Assembly (NCBI RefSeq): GCF_010977555.1
Contig: NZ_CP048815.1
Location: forward strand, 4,766,501-4,830,500
DNA: 64,000 nucleotides
Direction of reading: 5' to 3'
DNA from: Caulobacter rhizosphaerae
GTDB taxonomy: Bacteria > Pseudomonadota > Alphaproteobacteria > Caulobacterales > Caulobacteraceae
In this document: positions 1-8,188 of the stretch, in pieces
How the letters are laid out: every line of letters starts with the position of its first letter
Numbering within the stretch: position 1 is the first letter of the stretch
The notes under the pieces: model-generated
Told to the model about the DNA's origin: nothing
The model's database searches: none
The model's input: the letters and a program-made list of their open reading frames with translations, nothing else
Made by a program: the position numbers and the translations under genes

Positions 1-1383
1 GGCGTCGGCGCCGACGTCACCCAGGCCCGCAAGGACCAGGAACGCATCACCCGCCTGGCCCACTACGACGTACTGACCGGCCTGCCCAACCGCCTGTCGT
101 TCTTGCAGGCCCTGAGCGGCGCCTGGGACGCCAAGGGACGAACGGCCGGCTGCGCGGTCCTGTGCCTGGACCTAGATCACTTCAAGGGCGTCAACGACAG
201 CCTGGGCCACCCGATCGGCGACGCCCTGCTGGTCGAGGCGGCCGGCCGCCTGCGCGCCTGCGTCGGCGAGGCCGGAATCGTCACCCGCCTGGGCGGCGAC
301 GAGTTCGCGGTGGTCGTCCAAGGCGATCTTGAGCCGTCAGCACTGGGCGCCCTGGCCCAGGCCATCGTCGACGCCCTGGCCCTGCCCTACGCCTTGAACG
401 ACCACCACGTGTCGATCGGCGCCAGCGTCGGCATCGCCGTCGCCCCCGCCGACGCCGACGACGCCGACACCCTGCTGAAGAACGCCGACCTGGCCCTCTA
501 CCGCGCCAAGGGCGACGGGCGCGGCGCCTACCGGTTCTTCGAGGCGACCATGGACGTCTGGGCCCAGGAACGCCGGGCCCTGGAGATCGACCTGCGCTCG
601 GCCCTGCGCAACGACGAGCTGAAGCTGTTCTTCCAGCCGCTGATCGGCGCCAAGGGTCACGAGATCACCGGCTTCGAGGCCCTGCTGCGCTGGCAGCATC
701 CACGCCGCGGCCTGGTCGGGCCCGACGACTTCATCGAATGCGCCGAACAGTGGGGCCTGATCTGCAAGATCGGCGAGTGGGTGCTGCACGAGGCCTGCCG
801 CCAGGCCGCCGCCTGGCCCGCGCCGCTGAAGGTGGCGGTGAACCTGTCGCCCAACCAGTTCGCCGCCGGCGACCTGGTCGACCAGGTGCGGACGGCCCTG
901 CGCGTATCGGGTCTGGAGCCCTCTCGGCTGGAGCTGGAGATCACCGAGGGCCTGCTGCTGCGCGACACGGCCGGCACGCTGGACCAACTTCGGGCGCTCA
1001 AGGACCTGGGCGTGCGCATCGCCATGGACGACTTCGGCACCGGCTATTCCAGCCTGGCCTATCTGTGGCGGTTCCCGTTCGACAAGATCAAGATCGACCG
1101 CACCTTCGTGGCCGAGATGTCGGGTAATCCCGCCATCGCCGACATCCTGCGCACCATCACCCTGCTGGGCCGCACCCTGAACCTGGAGGTCACGGCCGAG
1201 GGGGTGGAGACGGCCGAGCAGGCCTCGATCCTGGAGGACATGCGCTGCGACCACTTCCAGGGCTATCTGTTCGGCCGGCCCATGCCGATCGCCGACATTC
1301 CCGGCTACCTGCTGGAGAACATGGCGCAGCAGCTGCGGCGCGGGCCGACGGGGGACGACGTCGCCCAGGCGGCGGTAAGCTGA
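1..1383 (+). CDS. PAS-GGDEF-EAL cyclic-di-GMP signalling protein, 5' end outside window
   Basis: The reading frame is open from base 1, so the N-terminus is missing. The first visible residues resemble the end of a PAS/PAC domain (GVGADVTQARKDQE) and lead into a GGDEF domain opening with YDVLTGLPNR. The active-site motif GGDEF lies at about visible residue 98, and no RxxD inhibitory site stands before it. An EAL phosphodiesterase domain follows, with EALLRW near residue 226, NLSPNQ, EITEG, DDFGTGYSS, KIDRTFV and EGVET all present, so the hydrolase half looks intact. Family knowledge: GGDEF makes and EAL degrades c-di-GMP, and tandem proteins often have one active half. The net activity here cannot be decided. 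The gene ends before a hairpin with a T run. Confidence 0.93.
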   Translation, partial: GVGADVTQARKDQERITRLAHYDVLTGLPNRLSFLQALSGAWDAKGRTAGCAVLCLDLDHFKGVNDSLGHPIGDALLVEAAGRLRACVGEAGIVTRLGGDEFAVVVQGDLEPSALGALAQAIVDALALPYALNDHHVSIGASVGIAVAPADADDADTLLKNADLALYRAKGDGRGAYRFFEATMDVWAQERRALEIDLRSALRNDELKLFFQPLIGAKGHEITGFEALLRWQHPRRGLVGPDDFIECAEQWGLICKIGEWVLHEACRQAAAWPAPLKVAVNLSPNQFAAGDLVDQVRTALRVSGLEPSRLELEITEGLLLRDTAGTLDQLRALKDLGVRIAMDDFGTGYSSLAYLWRFPFDKIKIDRTFVAEMSGNPAIADILRTITLLGRTLNLEVTAEGVETAEQASILEDMRCDHFQGYLFGRPMPIADIPGYLLENMAQQLRRGPTGDDVAQAAVS

Positions 1384-1535
1384 GCTCCTTCCCTCCTCCG
1401 GGAGCGAGGTCGGATGAAAGGTCGGAGAATGACAAAGCCGCGACCGGCCTTCCGGCCGATCACGGCTTTTGCTCCTGAGAGACCTTTCACTCCGGCGGCT
1501 GCGCCGCCACCTTTTCCCGCAAGGGGAGAAGGCTA
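1384..1535. repeat. Inverted pair of palindromic intergenic repeats around a terminator
   Basis: A unit at about 1385-1427, read in reverse, and one at about 1478-1534 both begin GACCTTTCA followed closely by TCCG, and both end in a C-rich/G-rich hairpin with AAGG-type flanks. They face each other around the hairpin at 1434-1470. The arrangement resembles paired REP/BIME elements. Confidence 0.5.
1434..1470 (+). terminator. Rho-independent terminator after the GGDEF-EAL gene
   Basis: The arms AAAGCCGCGACCGGCC and CGGCCGATCACGGCTTT pair with only C/T wobbles and are followed by TTTT, about 50 bases after the stop codon. The stem is also flanked by A's, so it may work in both directions for the convergent GlsB gene. 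Confidence 0.75.
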
Positions 1536-1540
1536 AGAGA

Positions 1541-1798
1541 TCAAACCCGGTTGCGGCCCTTGAACAGGCCGAGCAGGAACAGCAGCACGATCGCGCCGAT
1601 CGTCGAGATGATCAGGCTGCCGATCCAGCCCATGAAGTGGATGCCCAGCATGCTGGCCAGGAACGCGCCGATCAGCGCGCCGACCAGGCCGACGATCAGG
1701 TTGGTGATCAGGCCGTGGTTGCGGCCCATGATCTTTTCGGCGATCCAGCCGGCGAAGATGCCGATGATGATCGCGCCGATGAAGCCCACACCGTTCAT
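1541..1798 (-). CDS. GlsB/YeaQ/YmgE-type small membrane protein (transglycosylase-associated family)
   Basis: This 85-residue protein is almost entirely hydrophobic and glycine-rich. It has three likely membrane segments and the family-typical sequence GWIAEKIMGRN near residue 20, followed by LIVGLVGALIGAFLA. The length matches the family (about 80-90 residues). Family members are stress-induced inner-membrane proteins of unknown biochemistry, and the name transglycosylase-associated is historical. It lies 59 bases downstream of the EmrA-like gene on the same strand, so it may be cotranscribed. An ATG opens the frame directly. Confidence 0.85.
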   Translation of the reverse strand: MNGVGFIGAIIIGIFAGWIAEKIMGRNHGLITNLIVGLVGALIGAFLASMLGIHFMGWIGSLIISTIGAIVLLFLLGLFKGRNRV

Positions 1799-1857
1799 GT
1801 CGTTGTTTCCTGACAGCCAAGGTTGTTAGGGAAAATGCCCGAGAACGCGGTTGGTTG

Positions 1858-2931
1858 CTAGCGCGCGGTGTCGACCCGGGCCACCACGCTCATCCCCGGA
1901 CGCAGGCGGGCGACGGCGTCCTGGCCGGGATCCAGGGCGATGCGGGTCGGCAGGCGCTGGACCACCTTGGTGAAATTGCCCGTGGCGTTGTCGGGCTTGA
2001 TCACCGCGAACTCCGAGCCGGTGGCCGGGCCCAGCCGCTCGACATGGCCGCGCAGCTTCAGCCCGCCCAGCCCGTCGACCTGGACCACCGCCGGCTGGCC
2101 GACGCGGATGCGGGCCGTCTGGGTTTCCTTGAAATTGGCGGTCACCCAGGTCTGGCGCGGCACGATGCCCATCAGCTGGGTCCCCACGGCGACGTACTGG
2201 CCCAGCTTGACCCCGACCTCGCCCACCGCCCCGTCCTCGGGCGCGCGGATGGTGGTGTTGGCCAGGTCGATGCGGGCCAGCTCGACGGCGGCGCGGGCGT
2301 TGGCGAGCGTCGCCTCCAGCCCCTCGCGGTTGACCTTGGTCGTGGCCAGGGCCTGGCGGGCGATGTCGATGTTGGCCTGGGCCTGGGCGACGCTGGCCGT
2401 GGCCTGGCGCTGGGCCACCCGCAGCACGTCGCGCTGGCTGGGGGCCAGCCAGCCCTGGGCCAGCAGCGGCTCGGCCCGACGGATGTCGACCTCGGCCTTG
2501 GCCAGGGCGGCCTGGCTGCTGCTGGCCTGGGCCTCGGCGAGGCGGATCTGGGCGGCGTTGCTGGTCTGGGCCTGGAGGTTGGCGTCGAGCGCCGCCTGGG
2601 CCGACTGCACGCTGGCTTCGGCCTGGGCCAGCCTCTGGCGATAGATGCGGTCGTCGATCTGGACCAGCGCCTGACCGGCCTTCACGGGCTGGAAGTCCTT
2701 GACCGCCACGGCCGTCACATAGCCATCGACCTTGGGGGCCAGCAGGGTGACATAGCCGCGGACATAGGCGTTCTCGGTGCTCTGCACCGCGCCCGTGAAC
2801 GGCGGCAGCTTCCAGGCGTACAGCACCAGCAGCACGCCGCCGATCCCGGCGACGATCACCGGAACGGCCGCCCGAGACCACAGGCGCTTGGGCGGAGGCG
2901 GAACGGGCTGCGGGGCTTGGGAATCGGACAT
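1858..2931 (-). CDS. HlyD/EmrA-family membrane fusion protein
   Basis: The protein has 357 residues. A single N-terminal membrane anchor (about residues 20-45, rich in V, I, L and G) follows a proline-rich cytoplasmic tail. The periplasmic part shows the lipoyl-like half motif VDGYVTAVAVKDFQPVKAGQ, a long alanine/glutamine-rich coiled coil (about 90-215), and the second lipoyl half with TTIRAPEDGAVG and KLGQYV. This is the adaptor of an EmrAB-type tripartite drug exporter. Its start codon shares one base with the stop of the upstream MFS gene (TGATG), so translation is probably coupled. Confidence 0.9.
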   Translation of the reverse strand: MSDSQAPQPVPPPPKRLWSRAAVPVIVAGIGGVLLVLYAWKLPPFTGAVQSTENAYVRGYVTLLAPKVDGYVTAVAVKDFQPVKAGQALVQIDDRIYRQRLAQAEASVQSAQAALDANLQAQTSNAAQIRLAEAQASSSQAALAKAEVDIRRAEPLLAQGWLAPSQRDVLRVAQRQATASVAQAQANIDIARQALATTKVNREGLEATLANARAAVELARIDLANTTIRAPEDGAVGEVGVKLGQYVAVGTQLMGIVPRQTWVTANFKETQTARIRVGQPAVVQVDGLGGLKLRGHVERLGPATGSEFAVIKPDNATGNFTKVVQRLPTRIALDPGQDAVARLRPGMSVVARVDTAR

Positions 2932-4565
2932 CAGGCGGCCTCCACGGGCGTCAGGCGGGCCGCGCGCCGCTGGCGCAGGTCGCTCCGGACGCGCAGGAAC
3001 AACAGGTAGGCGAAGACCATCAGCGCCATCACGGCCACCGTGGCGAACACGTCGTCATAGGCCAGCACCGTGGCCTCGCGCGTCGCCTGCTGGGCCAGCA
3101 GGGCCCCGCCCTCGCCGCTCCGCAAGCTCGGATCGGTCAGCACCCCGGCGTACGAACCGGACAGTTGCCTGACGCGCAGGGCCACCTGCGGATCGGTCAG
3201 GCTCAGCCGGCTGACGATGGCGTCGGAATGCACCCGCTCGCGGATGGTCATCAGCGTGCCGAGGAAGGCCGAGCCGCCCAGGGCCCCGATCACCTGTCCG
3301 GTCGAGAACAGCACGATGAAGCTGACGATGTACTCCTGGCCCATCCGGATGGCGCGTGGGAACCCGGCCAGCAGGGCGGCGGGCAGGAACAGGGCGCCGG
3401 CGAAGGCCATCATCCCCTGGCTCAGATACATCTGCTCGGGGCGGGTCAGGCTGGTCGATCGGCTGTCCAGCCAGGCGGCGACGGCGACCATCAGCAGGGC
3501 GATCAGGGCCGGGGTGCTGACGTGCTCGGGATTGATCGTGAAGGCGACGATGACCATGCCGGCCAGGGTGGCGAAGAACATCACCCACGACAGTCCGGCC
3601 ATCTGGTCGTTGTTCATGCCCAGGGTCTGCAGCAGGCCGAACGCGCCCACCCCCTGCTCGGACAGCACGACGCGGAACAGCAGGATGATGACCAGCAGGC
3701 GCAGCAGATCGGCGCTGGTCAGCCAGCGCAGGTGGATCAGCGGCTTCTTGCGATGCAGCTCGACCAGGGCCGAGGCGACCAGCAGCACGATGGCCGCCAC
3801 CAGGCACCAGCCGATCCAGGCCGTGTCGAACCACCACGCATAGCGCCCCTGCCCCAGCACCACGCACAGCAGGGCGATCCCCGGCGCGAACAGGGCGAAT
3901 GTCAGAAAGTCGCGCCACTCGAACATCTGCACGCGCGGGATCGGCGGCAGGCGCAGCAGGTTGACGGCCGACAGGCAGACGATGCTGAGCCCGATCTCGG
4001 CCAGGTACAGCCCGTGCCACTGGCCGGTGTCGAGCAGGTCGGACGACACCAGCCGCGACAGCGGCAGGGCCAGCTGGGCCCAGCCGATGCCCAGGGCGAT
4101 GCCGACGATCCGCCGCTCCGGCGGCGCGGCCTCGACCATGTAGAGCAGGGTCAGGGTCGACAGAGCCGACGCCGCCATGCCGGCCGCGGCCCGCACGGCG
4201 ATGGCCGAGCGCAGGTCGTTGCTCAGCAGGTGGGCCAGGCCGACCACGATGAACAGCCCCAGGCCGATGTCGGCGAACAGCCGCAGCCCGTACTGGAAAC
4301 GGAACTTGACCGCCAGCAGGCCGATCGTGGCGTTGGCGGCGGTGTAGGCGATCGACAGCCAGGCCGACTCGTTGGTGTAGGCGCCGAGCGAGCCCTGGAT
4401 CCAGGGCAGGTTGTTGTTGATCAGGTTGGCGCCCAGCCCCTGGGTCAGGCCCAGCAGCATCGACACCGCGCCGTAGGCCAGCCCGTGCGACCACGTCCAG
4501 GGCGGCGAAGGCGGCGGAGCGGGGACGGCGCTGTCGGTCAAAGGGCGTTCGGCTCCATGATCCAT
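2931..4565 (-). CDS. DHA2/EmrB-like MFS efflux transporter
   Basis: The protein has 544 residues with about 14 predicted membrane segments, as in the DHA2 (EmrB) drug:H+ antiporter family. Recognisable pieces are the N-terminal segment with SMLLGLTQGLGANLINNNLPW and the region near residues 140-160 (VEAAPPERRIVGIALGIGWAQ). The sequence diverges from classical EmrB in motif C, so the substrate cannot be predicted. The gene is first in a two-gene unit with the HlyD-like adaptor and diverges from the aminotransferase at 4744. No outer-membrane component is adjacent, so it would need an outer-membrane channel encoded elsewhere. Confidence 0.88.
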   Translation of the reverse strand: MDHGAERPLTDSAVPAPPPSPPWTWSHGLAYGAVSMLLGLTQGLGANLINNNLPWIQGSLGAYTNESAWLSIAYTAANATIGLLAVKFRFQYGLRLFADIGLGLFIVVGLAHLLSNDLRSAIAVRAAAGMAASALSTLTLLYMVEAAPPERRIVGIALGIGWAQLALPLSRLVSSDLLDTGQWHGLYLAEIGLSIVCLSAVNLLRLPPIPRVQMFEWRDFLTFALFAPGIALLCVVLGQGRYAWWFDTAWIGWCLVAAIVLLVASALVELHRKKPLIHLRWLTSADLLRLLVIILLFRVVLSEQGVGAFGLLQTLGMNNDQMAGLSWVMFFATLAGMVIVAFTINPEHVSTPALIALLMVAVAAWLDSRSTSLTRPEQMYLSQGMMAFAGALFLPAALLAGFPRAIRMGQEYIVSFIVLFSTGQVIGALGGSAFLGTLMTIRERVHSDAIVSRLSLTDPQVALRVRQLSGSYAGVLTDPSLRSGEGGALLAQQATREATVLAYDDVFATVAVMALMVFAYLLFLRVRSDLRQRRAARLTPVEAA

Positions 4566-4743
4566 TCCTTTCCGCCACGCAACTCGCCGAAAGGAGCGGA
4601 CAGAACGGGCTTTGGCTCCAACGGTTCAGCTAGGGCTTTCGCTGCATCCGTTCCCGAACCTAGGCCAAGCCCAGCGATAGGACTTGAAGAAATCCGCGAT
4701 CGCGCAACCCATGCTAGGCAAGGCCTCGAGGAGCGCACACGCC

Positions 4744-5895
4744 ATGGTTCATCCGGTCTATGCCGACCTGCCCACCACCATCTTCGAGGAGATGAGCGGC
4801 CTGGCGCGCCAGACCGGGGCGATCAACCTGGGCCAGGGCTTCCCCGACGACGCCGGACCGATGGCCTTGCGCCGCAAGGCCGGCGAGGCGCTGATCAGCG
4901 GCACGAACCAGTATCCGCCGATGCGCGGCCTGCCCGCCCTGCGCCAGGCCGCGGCGGCGCACTACGCGCGCACCCAGGGCCTGGACCTGAACTGGGAAGG
5001 CGAGATCGTCGTCACCTCCGGCGCGACCGAGGCCCTGGCGGCGGCCTTCCTCAGCCTGATCTCGCCTGGCGACGAGGTGGTGCTGTTCCAGCCGCTGTAC
5101 GACGCCTACCTGCCGATGGTGAAGCGGGCCGGCGGCGTGCCCAAGCTGGTGCGCCTGGCGCCGCCGCACTGGCGGTTCGACCGGGCCATGCTGGAGGCCG
5201 CGTTCAGCGACCGGACTCGGATGGTGGTGCTGAACACGCCCCTGAACCCGGCCGGCGTGGTCACCCCCGACGAGGACCTGACCTTGCTGGCCGAGTTCTG
5301 CGTGAAGCATGACGTCATCGCCGTCTGCGACGAGGTGTGGGAAGCCGTGGTGTTCGATGGCCGAAAACATCGACCGCTGATCGGCTATCCGGGCATGCGC
5401 GAGCGCACCGTCAAGATCGGCTCAGCCGGCAAACTTTTCGGTATGACAGGGTGGAAGGTCGGCTTCCTGTGCGCCGCTCCCGTCCTGACCCGGGCCCTGG
5501 CCGGCGCCCACCAGTTCCTGACCTTCACCACCCCGCCCAACCTGCAGGAGGCGGTGGCCTACGGACTGGAGCAGCCCGGCGACTGGTTCGAGACCATGCC
5601 CGCCGGACTGCAGCGCTCGCGCGACCGGCTGGCGGCGGGCCTGCGCGCGGCGGGTTTCATGGTGCTCGATAGCCGCGGCACCTATTTCCTCAATGTCGAC
5701 CTTGCGGCCTCGGGGGTCGACGAGGACGACCGGACCTTCGCCCTGCGCGCGGTGCGCGATCACGGCGTGGCCAGCATTCCCGTCTCGGCCTTCTATGCCG
5801 AGGATCCTGTGCGCCACATCCTGCGCCTGTGCTTCGCCAAGGCGGACGAGACGCTGGACGAGGGCGTGGCGCGGCTGGCGAGGGCGCGGGGGTAG
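4744..5895 (+). CDS. Class I/II PLP-dependent aminotransferase
   Basis: The protein has 383 residues and belongs to fold-type I aminotransferase family Igamma (KAT/YbdL/DapC-like). It shows the N-terminal INLGQGFPDD, the PLP-site SGATEAL near residue 95, the ND-type loop NTPLNPAGVV, the CDEVWE aspartate, and the Schiff-base lysine in SAGKLFGMTGWKVG near residue 235. The ATG at 4744 is chosen because GAGGAG lies about 10 bases upstream and homologues start here; an ATG 60 bases upstream is possible but adds an atypical stretch. Likely substrates are methionine, kynurenine, glutamine or N-succinyl-diaminopimelate, and sequence alone does not choose. It ends convergently with hmp. Confidence 0.9.
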   Translation: MVHPVYADLPTTIFEEMSGLARQTGAINLGQGFPDDAGPMALRRKAGEALISGTNQYPPMRGLPALRQAAAAHYARTQGLDLNWEGEIVVTSGATEALAAAFLSLISPGDEVVLFQPLYDAYLPMVKRAGGVPKLVRLAPPHWRFDRAMLEAAFSDRTRMVVLNTPLNPAGVVTPDEDLTLLAEFCVKHDVIAVCDEVWEAVVFDGRKHRPLIGYPGMRERTVKIGSAGKLFGMTGWKVGFLCAAPVLTRALAGAHQFLTFTTPPNLQEAVAYGLEQPGDWFETMPAGLQRSRDRLAAGLRAAGFMVLDSRGTYFLNVDLAASGVDEDDRTFALRAVRDHGVASIPVSAFYAEDPVRHILRLCFAKADETLDEGVARLARARG

Positions 5896-5914
5896 AAGAT
5901 CGCACCGCCTAGAC

Positions 5915-5933
5915 CCTCCCCCAGTGGGGGAGG
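5915..5933. terminator. Hairpin between convergent aminotransferase and hmp genes
   Basis: Perfect arms CCTCCCCC and GGGGGAGG enclose AGT, and an outer pair AAGATC/GATCTT brackets the region. There is no long T run, so it is a plausible bidirectional terminator or palindromic repeat. Confidence 0.55.
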
Positions 5934-5954
5934 ATCTTGTCGGCTCGACCGCCC

Positions 5955-7163
5955 TTAGGCCGCGATCGCCTCCGCCGTCGGGCCAAACACCTCGTAGTGG
6001 ATGCGGTCAGCCGGCACGCCCGCGGCGGCCAGACCCTGGACGAAGACCTTCAAGAACAGCGTCGGGCCACACAGGTAGAAATCGGCCTGAGCGAACGGCG
6101 TGTTGGCTTTCAGCCAGTCGATCGAGATGAAGCCGTCGACGTCGTGCGTCCGGCCCGCTTGGTCGCCCGCCAGCGGCGCGCTGTAGAAGGTGGTGACCGT
6201 GACGCCGCCGTGGTCCTTGGCCAGGCTGCGGACATGGCCGTCCAGCGCGTGGACATCGCTGTTCAGCGCGCCATGCACGAAGTGGGCCTCCAGTTCCGGA
6301 TGGGCCTGGGCGATGTGCTCAAGCATGCTGACCATCGGCGTCAGGCCGACGCCGCCGCTGAGCAGCACCACCGGCCGGGCGGGCTGGTCGGCCAGGAAGA
6401 AGTCGCCGGCCGGCGGGGTGGCGGAAAGCACGTCGCCGATCTGGATCTGGTCGTGCAGGAACCGCGAGGCCGCGCCCAGGTCCTCGCGCTTGACCGAGAT
6501 GCGGTAGCTTTCGCCGTTCGGACCGGCGGAGATCGAATAGTTGCGCTTTTCACCCGGCGCGCCCGGCAGGTCGAAGCGGAAGGTCAGATACTGGCCCGGC
6601 TTGTGCGTGATCACCCGGCCGCCATCCCGGGGACGCAGCACGAACGAGGTGATCACCGCGCTCTCGCGGACCTTCTCGGCGACCACGAAGTCGCGCCAGC
6701 CGGTCCAGCCGCCGTCGGCGGCCTCGATCCCGGCGCGGATCGCCGCCTCGCGGTCGATCAGGATGTCGGCCAGGAACCAGTAGGCCTCGCCCCAGGCGGC
6801 CAGGATCTCGTCGGTCGCCGCCTCGCCCAGCACCGCCTTGATCGCGCCCAGCAGGGCCTCGGCCACGAACGGATAGTGCTCGGCCAGGATATGGTAGCCG
6901 ACATGCTTCTGGGCGATGCGCTCGACCACCGGCAGCACGACGCCCAGATTGTCGATGTTCTGGGCGTAGGCCAGCACCGCGCCGGCCAGGGCCTTGGGCT
7001 GGGCGCCGCTGCTCTGGTTGGCGTGGTTGAACAGCGCCTTGATATGCGCGTCCTGGAACAGCCGGGCGTACATCGCCAGGGTGATCGCCTCGCCGTGTTC
7101 GGCCAGGGCCGGAACCGTGGCCTTGACGCGCGCGATCGTTTCCGCGCTCAGCGCAGCCGCCAT
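5955..7163 (-). CDS. hmp: Flavohaemoglobin, nitric oxide dioxygenase
   Basis: The protein has 402 residues, the usual Hmp length. Residues 1 to about 140 form the globin domain, with the proximal-side region NIDNLGVVLPVVERIAQKHVGY (written here for position only) and HVGYHILAEHY. An FAD-binding domain follows, with KPGQYLTFRF and RNYSIS, then an NAD-binding domain with LLSGGVGLTPM and FYLCGP. It oxidises NO to nitrate using O2 and NAD(P)H in the cytoplasm. The ATG at 7163 has AAGGAG about 9 bases upstream and matches the family N-terminus. The start lies inside the 3' end of the truncated-globin gene (16-base overlap). NsrR control is inferred from the operator upstream of the pair. Confidence 0.95.
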   Translation of the reverse strand: MAAALSAETIARVKATVPALAEHGEAITLAMYARLFQDAHIKALFNHANQSSGAQPKALAGAVLAYAQNIDNLGVVLPVVERIAQKHVGYHILAEHYPFVAEALLGAIKAVLGEAATDEILAAWGEAYWFLADILIDREAAIRAGIEAADGGWTGWRDFVVAEKVRESAVITSFVLRPRDGGRVITHKPGQYLTFRFDLPGAPGEKRNYSISAGPNGESYRISVKREDLGAASRFLHDQIQIGDVLSATPPAGDFFLADQPARPVVLLSGGVGLTPMVSMLEHIAQAHPELEAHFVHGALNSDVHALDGHVRSLAKDHGGVTVTTFYSAPLAGDQAGRTHDVDGFISIDWLKANTPFAQADFYLCGPTLFLKVFVQGLAAAGVPADRIHYEVFGPTAEAIAA

Positions 7164-7627
7164 TGTCTTACTCCTTGTCTGGTTCGATCGAGGTCTGGGT
7201 TTGATCGGTTCGGGCGTCGCTGGGACGCCGCGGGTCGGGAGGGCTCCGCCTTGGGCAGGCGAAAGTGGATGGCCAGGTCCAGGCTCTGGGCGATGCGGGC
7301 GGCCTTGGCCTGCATGGCCGCGGCGACCTCGGGCGACATCATTTCGGCGGTCGTCTGGTTCCACAGCGCCAGCCAGCGGCCGAACATCTCCGAAGGGATG
7401 CGATGGCCGTGCCGCATGTGGGCCTGCATCGGATCGCCCTTGTAGCGGCCGGTGGTCAGCATCACCGACGACCAGAAGTCGGCGAGGGTGGCCAGGTGCC
7501 GGTCCCAGTCCTCCACCGCGTCGTTGAACACCGGCCCCAGCGCGGCGTCGGCCCGCACCCGGGCATAGAACCGGTCCAGCAGGGCCGGCAGGGCGGCTTC
7601 GATCTCGGCGGCTTGGCTCGGGTCCAT
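7148..7627 (-). CDS. Group III truncated haemoglobin
   Basis: The protein has 159 residues. The globin part (1 to about 130) carries the family pattern LDRFYARVRADAALGPVF, FWSSVMLTTGRYKGDPM, H-rich HMRHGHRI and FGRWLALWNQT. Group III globins are usually about 130 residues. This one has a basic, proline/arginine-rich tail of about 25 residues encoded by the stretch that contains the hmp ribosome-binding site and start. These proteins are linked to NO or reactive-nitrogen chemistry. It is the first gene of the trHb-hmp unit, with the NsrR-type operator 14 bases before its ATG. The function of the tail is unknown, and it may only reflect read-through into the hmp leader. Confidence 0.88.
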   Translation of the reverse strand: MDPSQAAEIEAALPALLDRFYARVRADAALGPVFNDAVEDWDRHLATLADFWSSVMLTTGRYKGDPMQAHMRHGHRIPSEMFGRWLALWNQTTAEMMSPEVAAAMQAKAARIAQSLDLAIHFRLPKAEPSRPAASQRRPNRSNPDLDRTRQGVRQWRLR

Positions 7628-7640
7628 GGCGAAGGCCTAA

Positions 7641-7663
7641 TTGATGCGTAGAAAATGCATCTA
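7641..7663. promoter_or_regulatory. Putative NsrR operator
   Basis: GATGC-N9-GCATC, with an A/T-rich spacer ending in AAAAT, matches the arrangement of the enterobacterial NsrR site (GATGC-N9-GCATC). It sits 14 bases upstream of the truncated-globin ATG, where binding would block transcription. Confidence 0.75.
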
Positions 7664-7707
7664 TAAGTCCGCCCTAAAACATGCAATGAGAATACCAGTT
7701 TTACGTA

Positions 7708-7725
7708 GTCGCCCTTAGGGGCGAC
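7708..7725. promoter_or_regulatory. Hairpin in the nsrR leader
   Basis: The inverted repeat GTCGCCC-TTA-GGGGCGAC lies just before the nsrR ribosome-binding region (ATG at 7739). It could shape the nsrR mRNA leader or be a second regulator site. Its role is unproven. Confidence 0.4.
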
Positions 7726-7738
7726 GCCCGGAGCGCCG

Positions 7739-8188
7739 ATGCGCCTGACGCGCTACACCGATTACGCGATGCGGGTGCTGCTGCACCTGGCCGCGCGCGG
7801 CGACGACGGCCTGGCCTCGATCGGCGAGATCGCCGCGCTCTACAGGATTTCGCAGAACCACCTGATGAAGGTGGTGCAGGACCTGGGCAAGGCCGGCTTC
7901 GTGCGCACCGTGCGCGGCCGGGGCGGCGGCATAGCCCTGGCGCGCCCCGCCGACCAGATCGTCGTCGGCCAGGTGGTGCGCCAGACCGAGGACGGCTTCA
8001 AGCTGGTGGACTGCACGGCCTGCGTGATCGCCCCGGCCTGCACCCTGCCCCGCGCGCTGAACGAGGCGACGGCCGCCTTCATCGCCGTGCTCGACAAGTA
8101 CACGCTGGAAGACCTGCTGGACCAGCGCCATCAGATGCGGACGCTGTTCGGCATCACCGACGCCGCCGAGCTGCCCGCCGCCAGCTAG
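7739..8188 (+). CDS. nsrR: Rrf2-family NO-sensing repressor NsrR
   Basis: The protein has 149 residues. An Rrf2 winged helix begins MRLTRYTDYAMRVLLHLA, and the recognition region ISQNHLMKVVQDLGKAGFV is followed by the wing RGRGGGIALA. Three cysteines in CTACVIAPAC near residues 95-104 (CxxC-x5-C) are the Fe-S ligands of NsrR. Family knowledge: NO destroys the cluster and derepresses hmp. The gene is divergent from the trHb-hmp pair and separated by 111 bases that hold a GATGC-N9-GCATC operator. Its TAG stop overlaps the stop of the convergent kinase gene in the sequence CTAG. Confidence 0.93.
   Translation: MRLTRYTDYAMRVLLHLAARGDDGLASIGEIAALYRISQNHLMKVVQDLGKAGFVRTVRGRGGGIALARPADQIVVGQVVRQTEDGFKLVDCTACVIAPACTLPRALNEATAAFIAVLDKYTLEDLLDQRHQMRTLFGITDAAELPAAS

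Noticed and set aside
3165..5312. A 715-codon + strand frame spanning the MFS transporter
   Set aside because: It is the antisense shadow of the MFS gene joined to a shifted reading of the aminotransferase; both real genes have full family motifs.
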